Below, piece by piece: positions 26,197 through 35,898 of a DNA stretch of 64,000 bases; positions within the stretch are counted from its first letter, which is position 1, and every line of letters starts with the position of its first letter. Origin of the DNA: Muricomes sp049840515 (lineage in GTDB: Bacteria; Bacillota; Clostridia; Lachnospirales; Lachnospiraceae); assembly GCA_049840515.1 (NCBI GenBank), contig JASGKW010000002.1, forward strand, positions 62,001-126,000, read 5' to 3'. The position numbers and the translations under genes are program-made. The notes below the pieces were generated by a model that searched no databases, was not told the origin of the DNA, and saw only the letters and a program-made list of their open reading frames with translations.

Positions 26197-27138
26197 TTAA
26201 TCCTCCCCTGATGCTTCGCTGTAGAACAGAGCATTTACAAATTCATCAGCATCAAATTTCTGTAAATCATCAATAGTTTCTCCTACGCCGATATACTTTA
26301 CCGGGATTCCCAATTCTGCCTGTATGGCCACTGCTATACCGCCCTTTGCAGTGCCATCCATTTTTGTCAGAATGACGCCTGTAATATCCGCCACCTCATT
26401 AAATTCCTTTGCCTGGGACAGTGCATTCTGCCCTGTGGTTGCATCCAGCACAACCAGTGTTTCTTTATGTGCCTCCGGGTATTCCCGCTCAATGACACGG
26501 TTGATTTTGCGAAGCTCTTCCATAAGGTTCTTCTTATTGTGCAGACGTCCCGCTGTATCACACAACAGGATGTCCACCTTTCTGGCCTTTGCCGCTGCCA
26601 CCGCATCATATACCACCGATGCCGGGTCCGCACCATCCTGTCCGCCTATCATTTCCACTTGCGCCCGGTTCGCCCATTCTTTCAACTGCTCCCCGGCTGC
26701 AGCCCGGAAAGTATCTGCTGCTGCCAAAATCACCTTTTTATGCTGCTCACGAAACTTCCCTGCCAGCTTTCCAATAGTGGTTGTCTTCCCCACTCCATTT
26801 ACGCCAATCACAAAAACCACAGATGTCTTGTCCTCAAACTCATAGGCGGTCTCGCCCACATCCATTTGATTCTTAATACTGTCTATTAGTAGCTGTCTGC
26901 ATTCTATAGGCTCTTTGATATGCTGCTCTTTCACTCTTTCCTTTAAATCTTCAATAATCTCCATGGTGGTGTGCACACCCAGGTCGCCCATAATCAATGT
27001 TTCTTCCAGCTCTTCATAAAATTCATCATCTATTTTTGAAAAACCATGAAAAATATTATCCATACCGGAGACGATATTATCTCTGGTCTTGCTCAAGCCT
27101 GAAACCAGCCGTTTAAAAAAGCCCTGCTTCTCTTCCAT
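26197..27138 (-). CDS. ftsY: Signal recognition particle receptor FtsY
   Basis: 313 residues, with the helical N domain followed by the SRP-type GTPase: GVNGVGKTTTIGKLAG (G1), DTFRAAAGEQL, DTAGRLHN (G3), TKMDGTAKGG (G4) and the closing IGVGETIDDLQKFD. It receives ribosome-SRP complexes at the membrane. It follows smc by 15 bases in the usual rnc-smc-ftsY order. Confidence 0.97.
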   Translation of the reverse strand: MEEKQGFFKRLVSGLSKTRDNIVSGMDNIFHGFSKIDDEFYEELEETLIMGDLGVHTTMEIIEDLKERVKEQHIKEPIECRQLLIDSIKNQMDVGETAYEFEDKTSVVFVIGVNGVGKTTTIGKLAGKFREQHKKVILAAADTFRAAAGEQLKEWANRAQVEMIGGQDGADPASVVYDAVAAAKARKVDILLCDTAGRLHNKKNLMEELRKINRVIEREYPEAHKETLVVLDATTGQNALSQAKEFNEVADITGVILTKMDGTAKGGIAVAIQAELGIPVKYIGVGETIDDLQKFDADEFVNALFYSEASGED

Positions 27139-27153
27139 TCTCTTCCTCCCTTT

Positions 27154-30100
27154 TTATTTATCCAAATCCTCTTCCAGCAAATCTACCGATACGAGAGTCG
27201 ACACGCCTTTTTCCTGCATTGTAATACCATATAGCCTGTCCGCCGCAGTCATTGTGCCTCTTCTATGTGTAATAACAATAAACTGTGTATGTTTCGTCAG
27301 CTTATGTAAATATTGAGCAAAACGCACCACATTGTTGTCATCTAAAGCGGCTTCAATCTCATCCAGGAGACAGAATGGGGAGGGCTTCAGATTCTGAATC
27401 GCAAAAAGAAGTGAGATAGCTGTCAGTGCCTTCTCCCCGCCGGAGAGCTGCATCATATTCTGTAACTTCTTTCCAGGCGGCTGTGCAATGATTCTGACAC
27501 CTGCTTCCAGGATATCTTCATCCTCCATCAGCTCAAGGGTTCCTTTTCCGCCTCCGAACAGTTGCTTAAATACATTGTCAAACTCCTTGGAAATCAAGGC
27601 AAATTGTTCCTCAAACTGCTTTCTCATGGCCGCATCCAGCTCATCAATAATTTTCATCAGAGTAACCTCTGCCTCAACCAGATCGTCATGCTGCTGTTTC
27701 AAAAATTCATAGCGCTCTGAAACACTTTTATAATCGTCGATGGCATTGACGTTGACATCTCCAAGCTTCTTAATCTCGCCTTTCAGCGTCTGAATCTGCC
27801 GTTTCATATATGACAGGTCCGTCAAATTCTGATTGCGTAGCTCCATAGCATGGTTGTAAGTCAGCTCATACTCTTCCCACATATAATTCATCTGCTTCTC
27901 GGAAGCTTCCTCATATGATTCCTTCTGACTGTTTAAGCGGAAACTTTCCTTGTCCAGTTCCGACATATGCCTGGACAGCTCTTCCCGTTTCCCGAGAAAC
28001 TCTTTATGCTTCTGATTAAGCTCATCTCTCTTCACCGTCTGGCTTTTAATCTCCGCGTCAATTTCTGCAAAAAGTTCTTTTGAGTTCTCAATTGTATCCC
28101 GCAGATTCTTTATTTTATTTTCTTTTTCCTGAATTTCTCCGGATGCATTTCCCTTATTCACATCCAGCTCGTCAAGTTCCGCTGTAAACTTCTCAATCTC
28201 TTCCCGGATACGTCCTATATTTTCTGAAATAAATGCATTTTGCTGCTCCAGGCTAGCACAGGCAAGATGGACATCCTCGGAATGTTTCTGCTGGATGGCT
28301 TCTTTTTCCCGGTCAGCTTCCAAATCTTTCTGCAGCTTTTCAATCTGCACATTCAATTCTTTTTCCAATGTTTCTGAAGTTTCCAGCTCCATCTGAATGG
28401 AATCTTCGTTATCTAAAATTTCCTGCAGTTTCTGCTCCAGACTTTCCTGCTCTTTCAGATAGGTCTCGTACCTCTGAGCAGCCTCCCTCTGTCTTGTCTG
28501 CACCTGCTCCACATTCATCTTTGCAGTATTTTCGACCACAGAGGCCCTTCTCAGCTTCTGCTGGAGTTCATCAATAGCACTGTAGCATGCGGCTCGCTTT
28601 GCTTTTATCTCATTTACGGAAAACTCACAGTCATCCATATCCTGTTTCAGCAGCTTTACTGTCTGCTCAAACTCTTCGATTTCCCTTCGTCTGCTCAGAA
28701 GGTTGCTTGAATTCTTAAAAGCACCTCCGGTCATGGAACCGCCAGGATTAATCAGCTCTCCATCCAGAGTAACCAGACGCAGAGACTGCTTGTATTTTCT
28801 GGCAATGCGGATTCCATTGTCGATATGATTGACCACCACAGTTCTGCCAAGAAGCTGATTTGCCAGCCCCTGGAATTGCGGCTCCACATGGACAAGGGTG
28901 CTGGCTACACCGATAACTCCCTCTTCCTTCATGACCTCTGGCTGACGAAGTTCGGCGCTTGTGCGCATACTTGTGAGAGGGAGAAATGTCGCCCGCCCAA
29001 ATTTATTTTGTTTCAGATAAGCAATCATTCGTTTTGCAGTTTCTTCATTATCCGTGACAATATTCTGGATATTTCCGCCCAGAGCCGTCTCAACTGCAAT
29101 TTCATATTCTTTGTCTACCTTGATAATATCGGCAACCACCCCTATAAGACCCTTCTCCCGGTCCTTATTGCTCATAACCTTGCGGATACTGTTGCCATAG
29201 CCATCATAGCGTTCTGTAATATTCTTTAAGGATTCCAGCCTTGAGGACTCTCTGTGATATGCGGTCTGACCAATGCGATGCTGCTCCTGTTTCTCTGACA
29301 ATTCTTTCTGGAGCTGTTCGATTTCATGCTCATTCCGGCTGATTTCTTCAGCATATTCTGCAATCTTTCCCGAAATCTGCTCTAACTGGGCCTCATATTC
29401 CGCCAAAACTTCGTTTTGTTTCTGGGCCTCCCCGGACATTTCCAAAAGCATCCGTCCCAACTCTGATTTTCTAATGGTAATCTGCTCCTGGGTGGTTGTA
29501 TAGTGCTGAATCTTTGCACGGGTAGATGCCCTGTTGTTCAAAAGTTCAATGATTTCCCCTTTGCACTGCTCAATCTCAGCCGTGCCGGAGGCTATCCTTG
29601 CCTGCACATCAATCAGAGATTCTCTGGCCTCTGTGTTACTTTTAACAGCCTCATCCAGCCTGACTTTGACTTCAGCCTGTTCTTTGATTAAATCCCCACT
29701 CTGTGCCTGTCTTGTTTCTATTTCTACCCGGATGACATTCAGGCGGTTATCATAATGCTCATCATTCATCCGTATGGTATTAATCTGCTCCTTTAAGACA
29801 TTAATCTGCCCCTCAAGCTGCTGTTTCAAGAGATTGGTCTCATTGAGCTGGCTCTTGGCCTTCTCGATGGAGAAATCAATTCCGTCCACCTCTTCCTCAA
29901 TGGCTTCATACTCTGTCTTCATATCCGCATATTTGACATTTGCCTCTTCCAGCTCATCCAGAGTGATTCGCAGCTTGGCATCCACATCCTTAATCTGATC
30001 TTTTATGCGCTCTGTCTCCAGCAGAAACATATTGATATCGAAGGTTTTCAGTTCCTCTTTTTTCTTCAGATATTCCCTTGCAACCTCAGACTGGCGCTTC

Positions 30101-30714
30101 AAAGGTCCTATCTGTTTTTCCAGCTCCGTGAGAATATCATTGACACGGGTAAGATTCAGCCGCTCCTCTTCCAGCTTTTTCACAGAAAGATTCTTTCTCC
30201 GCTTAAATTTTACAATTCCTGCGGCCTCATCAAACAGCTCTCTTCGCTCCTCAGGCTTTCCGCTGAGTATTTTATCAATCTGGCCCTGCCCGATAATAGA
30301 ATACCCTTCTTTTCCAATTCCTGTGTCATAAAACATCTCATTGATATCTTTCAGACGGCACCCTGCACCGTTAATGAGATATTCACTCTCACCTGAGCGG
30401 TAAAGCTTTCTGGTGACAGTGACTTCCTCATAATCCACAGGAAGCTGGTGGTCTGAATTATCCAGTGTAATTGCCACCGACGCATAGCTGAGCGGCTTGC
30501 GGTTCTCTGTGCCGGAAAAAATAACATCCTGCATAGTGCCGCCTCTTAACTGCTTTACTCTCTGTTCCCCGAGAACCCAGCGCACTGCATCTGCCACATT
30601 ACTCTTTCCACTGCCATTTGGACCAACGATACCGGTAATTCCATTGTGGAATTCAAATTTAATTTTATGGGCAAAAGACTTAAAGCCCTGTACTTCAATG
30701 CTTTTTAAATACAT
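27154..30714 (-). CDS. smc: Chromosome segregation protein SMC
   Basis: 1186 residues. N-terminal Walker A GPNGSGKSNVADAVRWVLGE, then coiled coil to about 500, the hinge (GVVADIIKVDKEYEIAVETALGG, GGSMTGGAFK), a second coiled coil, and the C-terminal head with signature LSGGEKALTAISLLFA and Walker B PFCLLDEIEAALDD. It organises and segregates the chromosome with ScpA and ScpB. Twelve bases separate it from rnc upstream. Confidence 0.98.
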   Translation of the reverse strand: MYLKSIEVQGFKSFAHKIKFEFHNGITGIVGPNGSGKSNVADAVRWVLGEQRVKQLRGGTMQDVIFSGTENRKPLSYASVAITLDNSDHQLPVDYEEVTVTRKLYRSGESEYLINGAGCRLKDINEMFYDTGIGKEGYSIIGQGQIDKILSGKPEERRELFDEAAGIVKFKRRKNLSVKKLEEERLNLTRVNDILTELEKQIGPLKRQSEVAREYLKKKEELKTFDINMFLLETERIKDQIKDVDAKLRITLDELEEANVKYADMKTEYEAIEEEVDGIDFSIEKAKSQLNETNLLKQQLEGQINVLKEQINTIRMNDEHYDNRLNVIRVEIETRQAQSGDLIKEQAEVKVRLDEAVKSNTEARESLIDVQARIASGTAEIEQCKGEIIELLNNRASTRAKIQHYTTTQEQITIRKSELGRMLLEMSGEAQKQNEVLAEYEAQLEQISGKIAEYAEEISRNEHEIEQLQKELSEKQEQHRIGQTAYHRESSRLESLKNITERYDGYGNSIRKVMSNKDREKGLIGVVADIIKVDKEYEIAVETALGGNIQNIVTDNEETAKRMIAYLKQNKFGRATFLPLTSMRTSAELRQPEVMKEEGVIGVASTLVHVEPQFQGLANQLLGRTVVVNHIDNGIRIARKYKQSLRLVTLDGELINPGGSMTGGAFKNSSNLLSRRREIEEFEQTVKLLKQDMDDCEFSVNEIKAKRAACYSAIDELQQKLRRASVVENTAKMNVEQVQTRQREAAQRYETYLKEQESLEQKLQEILDNEDSIQMELETSETLEKELNVQIEKLQKDLEADREKEAIQQKHSEDVHLACASLEQQNAFISENIGRIREEIEKFTAELDELDVNKGNASGEIQEKENKIKNLRDTIENSKELFAEIDAEIKSQTVKRDELNQKHKEFLGKREELSRHMSELDKESFRLNSQKESYEEASEKQMNYMWEEYELTYNHAMELRNQNLTDLSYMKRQIQTLKGEIKKLGDVNVNAIDDYKSVSERYEFLKQQHDDLVEAEVTLMKIIDELDAAMRKQFEEQFALISKEFDNVFKQLFGGGKGTLELMEDEDILEAGVRIIAQPPGKKLQNMMQLSGGEKALTAISLLFAIQNLKPSPFCLLDEIEAALDDNNVVRFAQYLHKLTKHTQFIVITHRRGTMTAADRLYGITMQEKGVSTLVSVDLLEEDLDK

Positions 30715-30726
30715 ATAACACCTGCT

Positions 30727-31422
30727 TTATTTTTCTTTTCTCAATTCTAGTATCGCTTTATAGGCCGCCTCCTGCTCCGCTGCCTTTTTGGTCCTTCCTT
30801 TTCCCACACCATAATTCTTGTCGCCGATGAGAACCTCCACAAAAAATGACTTATTGTGGTCCGGTCCCTCCTCTTTTACAAGCTGGTAAGAAATCCCCTC
30901 TTCCATCCTAGCCTGTACAATCTCCTGCAAAATAGTCTTGCTATCAAAAAAGAGCTTCTTATTCTCCAAATCAGTTAATATAAACCGATGAATAAACTCT
31001 TTTGCATTAGTAAAACCACCGTCCAGATAAATTGCACCAATCAAAGCTTCCAATGCATCTGATGTAATGGACTCCCTTTGTCTTCCCCCTGTTGCCTCTT
31101 CTCCTCTGCCCAAAAGCAGGTAAGAGCCTAAATCAATATCTCTCGCACAAAAAGCCAGCGCCGGTTCACACACCATACTTGCCCTGGTTTTAGTCAGCTC
31201 CCCCTCGGATACCTTGGGAGACTCCAAATATAAATATTCACTGGAAATCAGCTCCAGCACTGCGTCTCCAAGAAACTCCAGCCTCTCATTGCAGTGGTGC
31301 TTTTCCAAGTGCTTCTCATTCGTGTAAGAACTGTGCATCATAGCCTGTCCCAGCAAAGAAAAATCCTGAAATTTGTATCCTATCTTTTCTTCTAATTCCT
31401 TCAAGTTATCACTCATATACAT
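30727..31422 (-). CDS. rnc: Ribonuclease III
   Basis: 231 residues. The catalytic signature is NERLEFLGDAVLELI and the second acidic cluster is DALEALIGAIYLDGG; a C-terminal double-stranded RNA-binding domain ends in GKGRTKKAAEQEAAYKAI. It processes rRNA precursors and structured RNAs. An ATG two codons downstream is possible. AAGGAA precedes the first ATG. Confidence 0.96.
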   Translation of the reverse strand: MYMSDNLKELEEKIGYKFQDFSLLGQAMMHSSYTNEKHLEKHHCNERLEFLGDAVLELISSEYLYLESPKVSEGELTKTRASMVCEPALAFCARDIDLGSYLLLGRGEEATGGRQRESITSDALEALIGAIYLDGGFTNAKEFIHRFILTDLENKKLFFDSKTILQEIVQARMEEGISYQLVKEEGPDHNKSFFVEVLIGDKNYGVGKGRTKKAAEQEAAYKAILELRKEK

Positions 31423-31483
31423 TTATTTCCTTCCAAAAAGATTGTCCCTATTTCCTCCTTGAACTGTCCTTTCCTTATGAAAA

Positions 31484-31510
31484 TGAAAAAGCCCACAGGG
31501 GCTTTTTCAT
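31484..31510 (-). terminator. Terminator after acpP
   Basis: TGAAAAAGCCC and GGGCTTTTTCA form a hairpin with a short loop, followed on the minus strand by TTTTC. It separates plsX-acpP from rnc-smc-ftsY-ilvA. Confidence 0.7.
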
Positions 31511-31521
31511 CCATTTGCTAT

Positions 31522-31752
31522 CTATTCTACAGCCTTTTTAATCTGGTCAACCGCATCCTGAACTGTTGAAATCTTCTCAGCTTCATCGTTGTCAATTTCA
31601 ATATCAAATTCTTCTTCAATTCCCATAATAATCTGGAAAATATCCAAGGAATCTGCTCCTAAATCATCCACAAATGTAGTCTCCAGGCTGATGTCATCCT
31701 TTGAAACATTTAACACGTCTGCAATAATTTCCTGTAATTTTTCAAACTCCAT
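31522..31752 (-). CDS. acpP: Acyl carrier protein
   Basis: 76 residues, with the phosphopantetheine Ser in the DLGADSLD motif (Ser37). Carries growing acyl chains during fatty-acid synthesis. It lies 24 bases after plsX and before the terminator at 31484. Confidence 0.97.
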   Translation of the reverse strand: MEFEKLQEIIADVLNVSKDDISLETTFVDDLGADSLDIFQIIMGIEEEFDIEIDNDEAEKISTVQDAVDQIKKAVE

Positions 31753-31776
31753 AACTTTGTTCCCTTTCTTATTACA

Positions 31777-32802
31777 CTATTCTTCTTTTTTTTCTTCCTG
31801 CGCCTGGATGGCAAGCTCTATCTTCTCATTAATCTGCTGCTCCCTAAAAGTGACGCACTGGATAATTGAATTACATACTTCTCTTGAAGTAGAACTTCCA
31901 TGTGTTTTTACAACCAGCCCATTTAATCCCAGCAGAGGTGCTCCGCCGTGCTCACTGGCATCAAAATTTTTCAGTGTGGCTTTTAATGCGGGCTTTACGA
32001 GAAGTGCGCCTATCTTACTTCTCAGAGAACTCATCATTCCTCCCTTAATCTTGCTGATCAAGGTGCTGCCTAAGCCCTCATAAAGCTTGAGTATTACATT
32101 TCCCACAAAAGCTTCACAGACGATAACGTCCACATCTCCGGCAGGAATGTCCCTGGCCTCCACACTTCCCACAAAGTTGATATCCTTGCATTCTTTTAAA
32201 AGAGGAAATGTCTCTTTCACAAGTGCGTTCCCCTTCTCTTCCTCTGCACCGATATTTACAATTCCTACTGTGGGATTTTTCTTCCCGACAACACTCTCCA
32301 TGTAAATGGAACCTATCTTTGCAAACTGAACAAGATGTGACGGCCGTGCGTCTACATTTGCTCCACAATCAATCAGCAGCGATACACCCTTGGCTGTGGG
32401 GATAAGAGGTGCCAGAGGCGGTCTCTCCACTCCCTTAATTCTGCCCACCAGCACTTGGCCTCCAACCAGAATGGCTCCTGAACTGCCGGCAGATACAAAA
32501 GCATCCGCCTCCCCGTTCTTCACCATGTTCATAGCTACCACGAGGGAGGAATCTTTCTTTCTGCGAATTGCCATAACAGGCGCCTCCGCAGTCTCAATAA
32601 CCTCACTGGCATTCACAATCTCAATCTGGTCTTTTGGATAAGTATATTCTGATAAAGTCTTCTTTAACAACTCTTCCTGCCCTGTGAGTAAAACCTTGAT
32701 GTCGCTCCTTCGCTGTACAGCTTCTGCCGCACCTTTGATAATCTCTCCCGGTGCATTGTCTCCGCCCATAGCATCCAGGGCAACTCTTGTAATATCAGAC
32801 AT
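31777..32802 (-). CDS. plsX: Phosphate acyltransferase PlsX
   Basis: 341 residues. The start reads ALDAMGGDNAP, and VSAGSSGAILV, LIDCGANVDARP and CEAFVGNVILKLYEG are conserved. It converts acyl-ACP to acyl phosphate for PlsY. The usual partners rpmF and yceD are not next door but at 38.6-39.3 kb. The upstream gap holds TAGGAGGAAG as ribosome site; I see no clear FapR operator. Confidence 0.97.
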   Translation of the reverse strand: MSDITRVALDAMGGDNAPGEIIKGAAEAVQRRSDIKVLLTGQEELLKKTLSEYTYPKDQIEIVNASEVIETAEAPVMAIRRKKDSSLVVAMNMVKNGEADAFVSAGSSGAILVGGQVLVGRIKGVERPPLAPLIPTAKGVSLLIDCGANVDARPSHLVQFAKIGSIYMESVVGKKNPTVGIVNIGAEEEKGNALVKETFPLLKECKDINFVGSVEARDIPAGDVDVIVCEAFVGNVILKLYEGLGSTLISKIKGGMMSSLRSKIGALLVKPALKATLKNFDASEHGGAPLLGLNGLVVKTHGSSTSREVCNSIIQCVTFREQQINEKIELAIQAQEEKKEE

Positions 32803-32879
32803 ATTTCTTTCTTCCTCCTAACGCCACTGCATTAATTCTACTAGACATCAATACAAAAATCAACAACAAATTTCCCGCT

Positions 32880-33452
32880 TTATCTTTCAACCCTGACTCT
32901 TTTTGAAATGTCTTCTTTCTCCTTTGAATCTGGCTCCTGCACAATTCCGCCGAAGGGCATTTGTGCAACTAAAATATAAGATTCCGGAAGTTCAAAAAGT
33001 TCACGCACTTTAGCATCAATCACTGGGTTATAGTGCTGCAGTGATGCGCCGATTTCCAGCTGACGCAGACCGCTCCAGACACTGAGCTGAAGCATTCCGC
33101 TGGACTGACTTGCCCAAACCGGAAAATTAGCCTCGTACAGAGGAAACTGCTTCTGTAATCCCTCCACCACACTATTGTCATAGAAATAGAGCACAGTTCC
33201 TGCGCCCGCTTTAAAACTATCAATCTTTTCTCTTGGCACCATCCCGTCAAACGCATCATAGATAGAATCCCACAAAAGATTCTGCTTTTCTCCCAAAGCA
33301 ATGACAACCCTGGAACTCTTCATATTAAATGCATCGGGAACCAGTTCTGTTACCTCCTGAATCAACTCAATAACCTGCTCCTCACTCACTGGAAGCTCTT
33401 TGTTAATGTTATAATAACTTCTGCGTTTTTCTAAAGCTTTTGTAATATTCAT
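32880..33452 (-). CDS. Nitroreductase-family oxidoreductase (YdgI/HBN1-like)
   Basis: 190 residues with the nitroreductase-family start LEKRRSYYNINKELPVSEEQV and FNMKSSRVVIALG. GVLQ-type GMLQLSVWSGLRQLEIGASLQHYNP corresponds to the flavin-site helix in the fungal HBN1/YdgI branch, which reduces nitro or lipid-derived substrates. It lies 18 bases after the pirin gene in the same direction, a frequent pairing of redox-stress genes. Substrate unknown. Confidence 0.85.
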   Translation of the reverse strand: MNITKALEKRRSYYNINKELPVSEEQVIELIQEVTELVPDAFNMKSSRVVIALGEKQNLLWDSIYDAFDGMVPREKIDSFKAGAGTVLYFYDNSVVEGLQKQFPLYEANFPVWASQSSGMLQLSVWSGLRQLEIGASLQHYNPVIDAKVRELFELPESYILVAQMPFGGIVQEPDSKEKEDISKRVRVER

Positions 33453-33470
33453 AAGAAAATTCTCCTTTCA

Positions 33471-34319
33471 TTATTCGCTGTCATAAGATATTTCTTTCTG
33501 CAGGAAAGTCCCGTTTTCCAAATCTTTGAAGGCCTTGTACAGCTCATCCTTTGTATTCATTACAATCGGACCTCCCCATGCTACTGGTTCTTTTAAAACT
33601 GTGGAGCTCATAAATAATACCTGAGCAGCCCTGCCTGTACTTTTTATTACAACTTTATCCCCTTCTGTAAGCTTCACAGCCGTTTTTTCGCTTATCACCT
33701 CTCCCCCGACATTTGCCTCACCTGTTAAGGTAAATACCATAACAGACCGCTCTTTTTCTGTATCAATTACAACAGTTCCTCCTGGCTCCAGGTGTATATC
33801 ATAATAATCCAGAGGAAGATATCTGCTCATGTATCCAGTCTTGTCCTCATATTTTCCGGCAAGCAGCCTCAGCTTTCCATGTTCCAGAGGAATTTCCTGT
33901 ATCTCATTATTATTAATACTGTGATATGCAGGCGCTGTCATTTTGTCCTTTGCCGGCAGGTTGAGCCACAATTGTACTCCCAGCATTCTTTCTGACTCTG
34001 GAAGATTTTCCTCATGCAGAATACCGGAACCTGCGGTCATCCACTGAACCTCGCCGTCTGAAATGGCATCTGTGTTCCCTAAGCTGTCCTGGTGCACCAT
34101 CTTTCCCTTGTATACATAACTCACCGTCTCAATTCCGCGGTGCGGATGCATGGGAAAACCAGCAGTGTAATCATCTGGATTTGTACTGTCAAAAGAATCC
34201 AGCATCAAAATCGGGTCGAACTCCTCCACTGTCGTATTACCCAGTACCCTGACCAAATTCACGCCAGCCCCATCCTGTGTATGGAAACCTCTGATTTGAT
34301 TCTTGACTTTTCTTTCCAT
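33471..34319 (-). CDS. Pirin-family cupin protein
   Basis: 282 residues. The N-terminal cupin has the pirin metal motifs PHRGIETVSYV (HPHRGIET) and MTAGSGILHEE; the C-terminal half has LPLDYYDIHLEPGG and the second cupin. Bacterial pirins bind iron and often act as quercetinase-like oxygenases. The strong ribosome site is GGAGGTGGG. Divergent from the aminotransferase gene, with its own promoter at 34357-34386. Confidence 0.93.
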   Translation of the reverse strand: MERKVKNQIRGFHTQDGAGVNLVRVLGNTTVEEFDPILMLDSFDSTNPDDYTAGFPMHPHRGIETVSYVYKGKMVHQDSLGNTDAISDGEVQWMTAGSGILHEENLPESERMLGVQLWLNLPAKDKMTAPAYHSINNNEIQEIPLEHGKLRLLAGKYEDKTGYMSRYLPLDYYDIHLEPGGTVVIDTEKERSVMVFTLTGEANVGGEVISEKTAVKLTEGDKVVIKSTGRAAQVLFMSSTVLKEPVAWGGPIVMNTKDELYKAFKDLENGTFLQKEISYDSE

Positions 34320-34356
34320 CTTCCCACCTCCAAATCTTTTCTCAATAGTTTTCTAT

Positions 34357-34386
34357 ATTATACAATCTTCCCTTGTCAACTGTAAA
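34357..34386 (-). promoter_or_regulatory. Pirin gene promoter
   Basis: Minus strand TTTACA (34381-34386), 18-base spacer, TATAAT (34357-34362), close to the pirin ribosome site. Confidence 0.65.
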
Positions 34387-34404
34387 TAAAATTTCAAAAA
34401 ACTA

Positions 34405-34434
34405 TTGACAATATATTATTTTACAGAGTATACT
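34405..34434 (+). promoter_or_regulatory. Promoter of the aminotransferase leader
   Basis: TTGACA (34405-34410), 18-base spacer, TATACT (34429-34434). A transcript from about 34441 meets a strong terminator after only about 20 bases (34459-34498) and must pass it to reach the aminotransferase gene at 34568. Confidence 0.7.
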
Positions 34435-34456
34435 CCCTGTTATAAAGGTGAGACGG

Positions 34457-34498
34457 AAACGACGGTGATTCTTATTAGGGAATTGCCGTCGTTTTTTT
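34457..34498 (+). terminator. Leader terminator / attenuator before the aminotransferase gene
   Basis: ACGACGGTGATTC pairs with GGAATTGCCGTCGT (13 pairs with two G-U) around a short loop and is followed by TTTTTTT. No plus-strand gene lies upstream that it could terminate, so it either ends a very short RNA of about 60 nt or attenuates the gene at 34568. No known riboswitch class was recognised. Confidence 0.75.
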
Positions 34499-34567
34499 GC
34501 TTTTAAACACAACATGGCAGATTGCGCAATCGGCTTCCCACATTAACCATACACGGAGGTGACCAGA

Positions 34568-35809
34568 ATGAAATTAAAAGACACTGGATTGACAAAAACT
34601 GAATTAAAAGCTCTGGTAGACACATATATGATTGATACTTACGAGAGATTTGATATGATTGCCGAAACCGCAAAGGATATGTATATTTACGATGAAAATG
34701 GCGAGGGTTATCTTGACTTTTATGCCGGTGTGGCAGTAAACAGTACAGGAAACGGCAATGAAAAGGTGATTGCCGCCGTGGAGAATCAACTAAAAGATGT
34801 AATGCACACATTTAACTATCCTTACACCATTCCCCAGGCGCTGCTGGCCCAAAAAATCTGCACCACAATTGGGATGGATAAAGTTTTCTTCCAAAGCACC
34901 GGCACAGAATCCAATGAAGCCATGATTAAAATGGCAAGAAAATATGGTGTTGAAAAATACGGCCCCCATAAATATAACATTGTCACTGCATTCGATGGTT
35001 TTCACGGCAGAACCTATGGTTCTATGTCCGCAACCGGTCAGCCTGACAATGGATGTCAGATTGGCTTTAAACCTATGATATCAGGTTTTACTTACGCAAA
35101 GTTTAATGATTTAGACGCCTTTAAGGCCGCTGTTACGGAAAATACCATTGCTATTATGATTGAACCGGTCCAGGGGGAAGGCGGTGTACATCCTGCTTCT
35201 ATGGAATTCATGAAAGGGCTCAGAAAACTTTGTGATGAAAAAGGGCTTCTCCTCCTCCTGGATGAAATCCAGACAGGATGGTGCCGGACCGGGGCTGTCA
35301 TGTCTTACATGAACTATGGCATTAAACCGGATATCGTCTCCATGGCGAAAGCACTCGGCGGCGGCATGCCTATCGGTGCAATCTGTGCAACCGCAGAAGT
35401 AGCTGCAGCATTTACCCCCGGCTCACATGGCACTACATTCGGAGGTCACCCTGTTTCATGCGCTGCAGCTCTTGCGGAAGTAGACGAGCTTCTTGACAAA
35501 AATCTGGCCGAAAATTCCCGCAAAATGGGAAATTATTTTATGAACAAGTTAAAGAAGCTGCCTCACATGAAAGAGGTCAGAGGACAGGGGCTTCTTGTCG
35601 GCGTAGAATTTGACAAATACATTGACGCCACAGATATTAAACACGAAGCTTTCGAGAGACATCTGTTAATCACAGCAATTGGAAGCCATATTATCCGCAT
35701 GGTTCCGCCCCTCATCGTGACAAAGTCGGACTGTGATAAAGCATTTGAAATTCTTTATAAATGTGTAGAAGCAATTGCGGAAGCTAACACCGAATTACGG
35801 TGTGGATAA
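34568..35809 (+). CDS. Class III aminotransferase (4-aminobutyrate/ornithine aminotransferase-like)
   Basis: 413 residues, fold-type I PLP enzyme. The class III signature LLLLDEIQTGWCRTG is followed by the PLP Lys in SMAKALGGGMPIGA; GSHGTTFGGHPVSCAAALA and the C-terminal RMVPPLIVTKSDCDKAFEIL are typical. Members use ornithine, acetylornithine, 4-aminobutyrate or similar amino donors; the exact one cannot be read from sequence. GGAGGT is 7 bases before the ATG at 34568, preferred to a GTG nine bases earlier. The amino-acid importer genes follow. Confidence 0.88.
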   Translation: MKLKDTGLTKTELKALVDTYMIDTYERFDMIAETAKDMYIYDENGEGYLDFYAGVAVNSTGNGNEKVIAAVENQLKDVMHTFNYPYTIPQALLAQKICTTIGMDKVFFQSTGTESNEAMIKMARKYGVEKYGPHKYNIVTAFDGFHGRTYGSMSATGQPDNGCQIGFKPMISGFTYAKFNDLDAFKAAVTENTIAIMIEPVQGEGGVHPASMEFMKGLRKLCDEKGLLLLLDEIQTGWCRTGAVMSYMNYGIKPDIVSMAKALGGGMPIGAICATAEVAAAFTPGSHGTTFGGHPVSCAAALAEVDELLDKNLAENSRKMGNYFMNKLKKLPHMKEVRGQGLLVGVEFDKYIDATDIKHEAFERHLLITAIGSHIIRMVPPLIVTKSDCDKAFEILYKCVEAIAEANTELRCG

Positions 35810-35823
35810 TAAATAAACAATGC

Positions 35824-35862
35824 GAAGGTGCGTTACAGAAATTGTAATGCACCTTTTCGTTT
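35824..35862 (+). terminator. Terminator after the aminotransferase gene
   Basis: GAAGGTGCGTTACA and TGTAATGCACCTTTTC form a stem-loop followed by a T-rich run (CGTTTTTAT). It separates the gene from the ABC importer downstream. Confidence 0.8.
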
Positions 35863-35898
35863 TTATAAACTTAAAACAATGATAGGAGGAATGGAATT

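Noticed and set aside
26324..26845. Open frame of 173 codons opposite ftsY
   Set aside because: FtsY motifs are complete on the minus strand; the plus frame is Ser/Pro-rich shadow.
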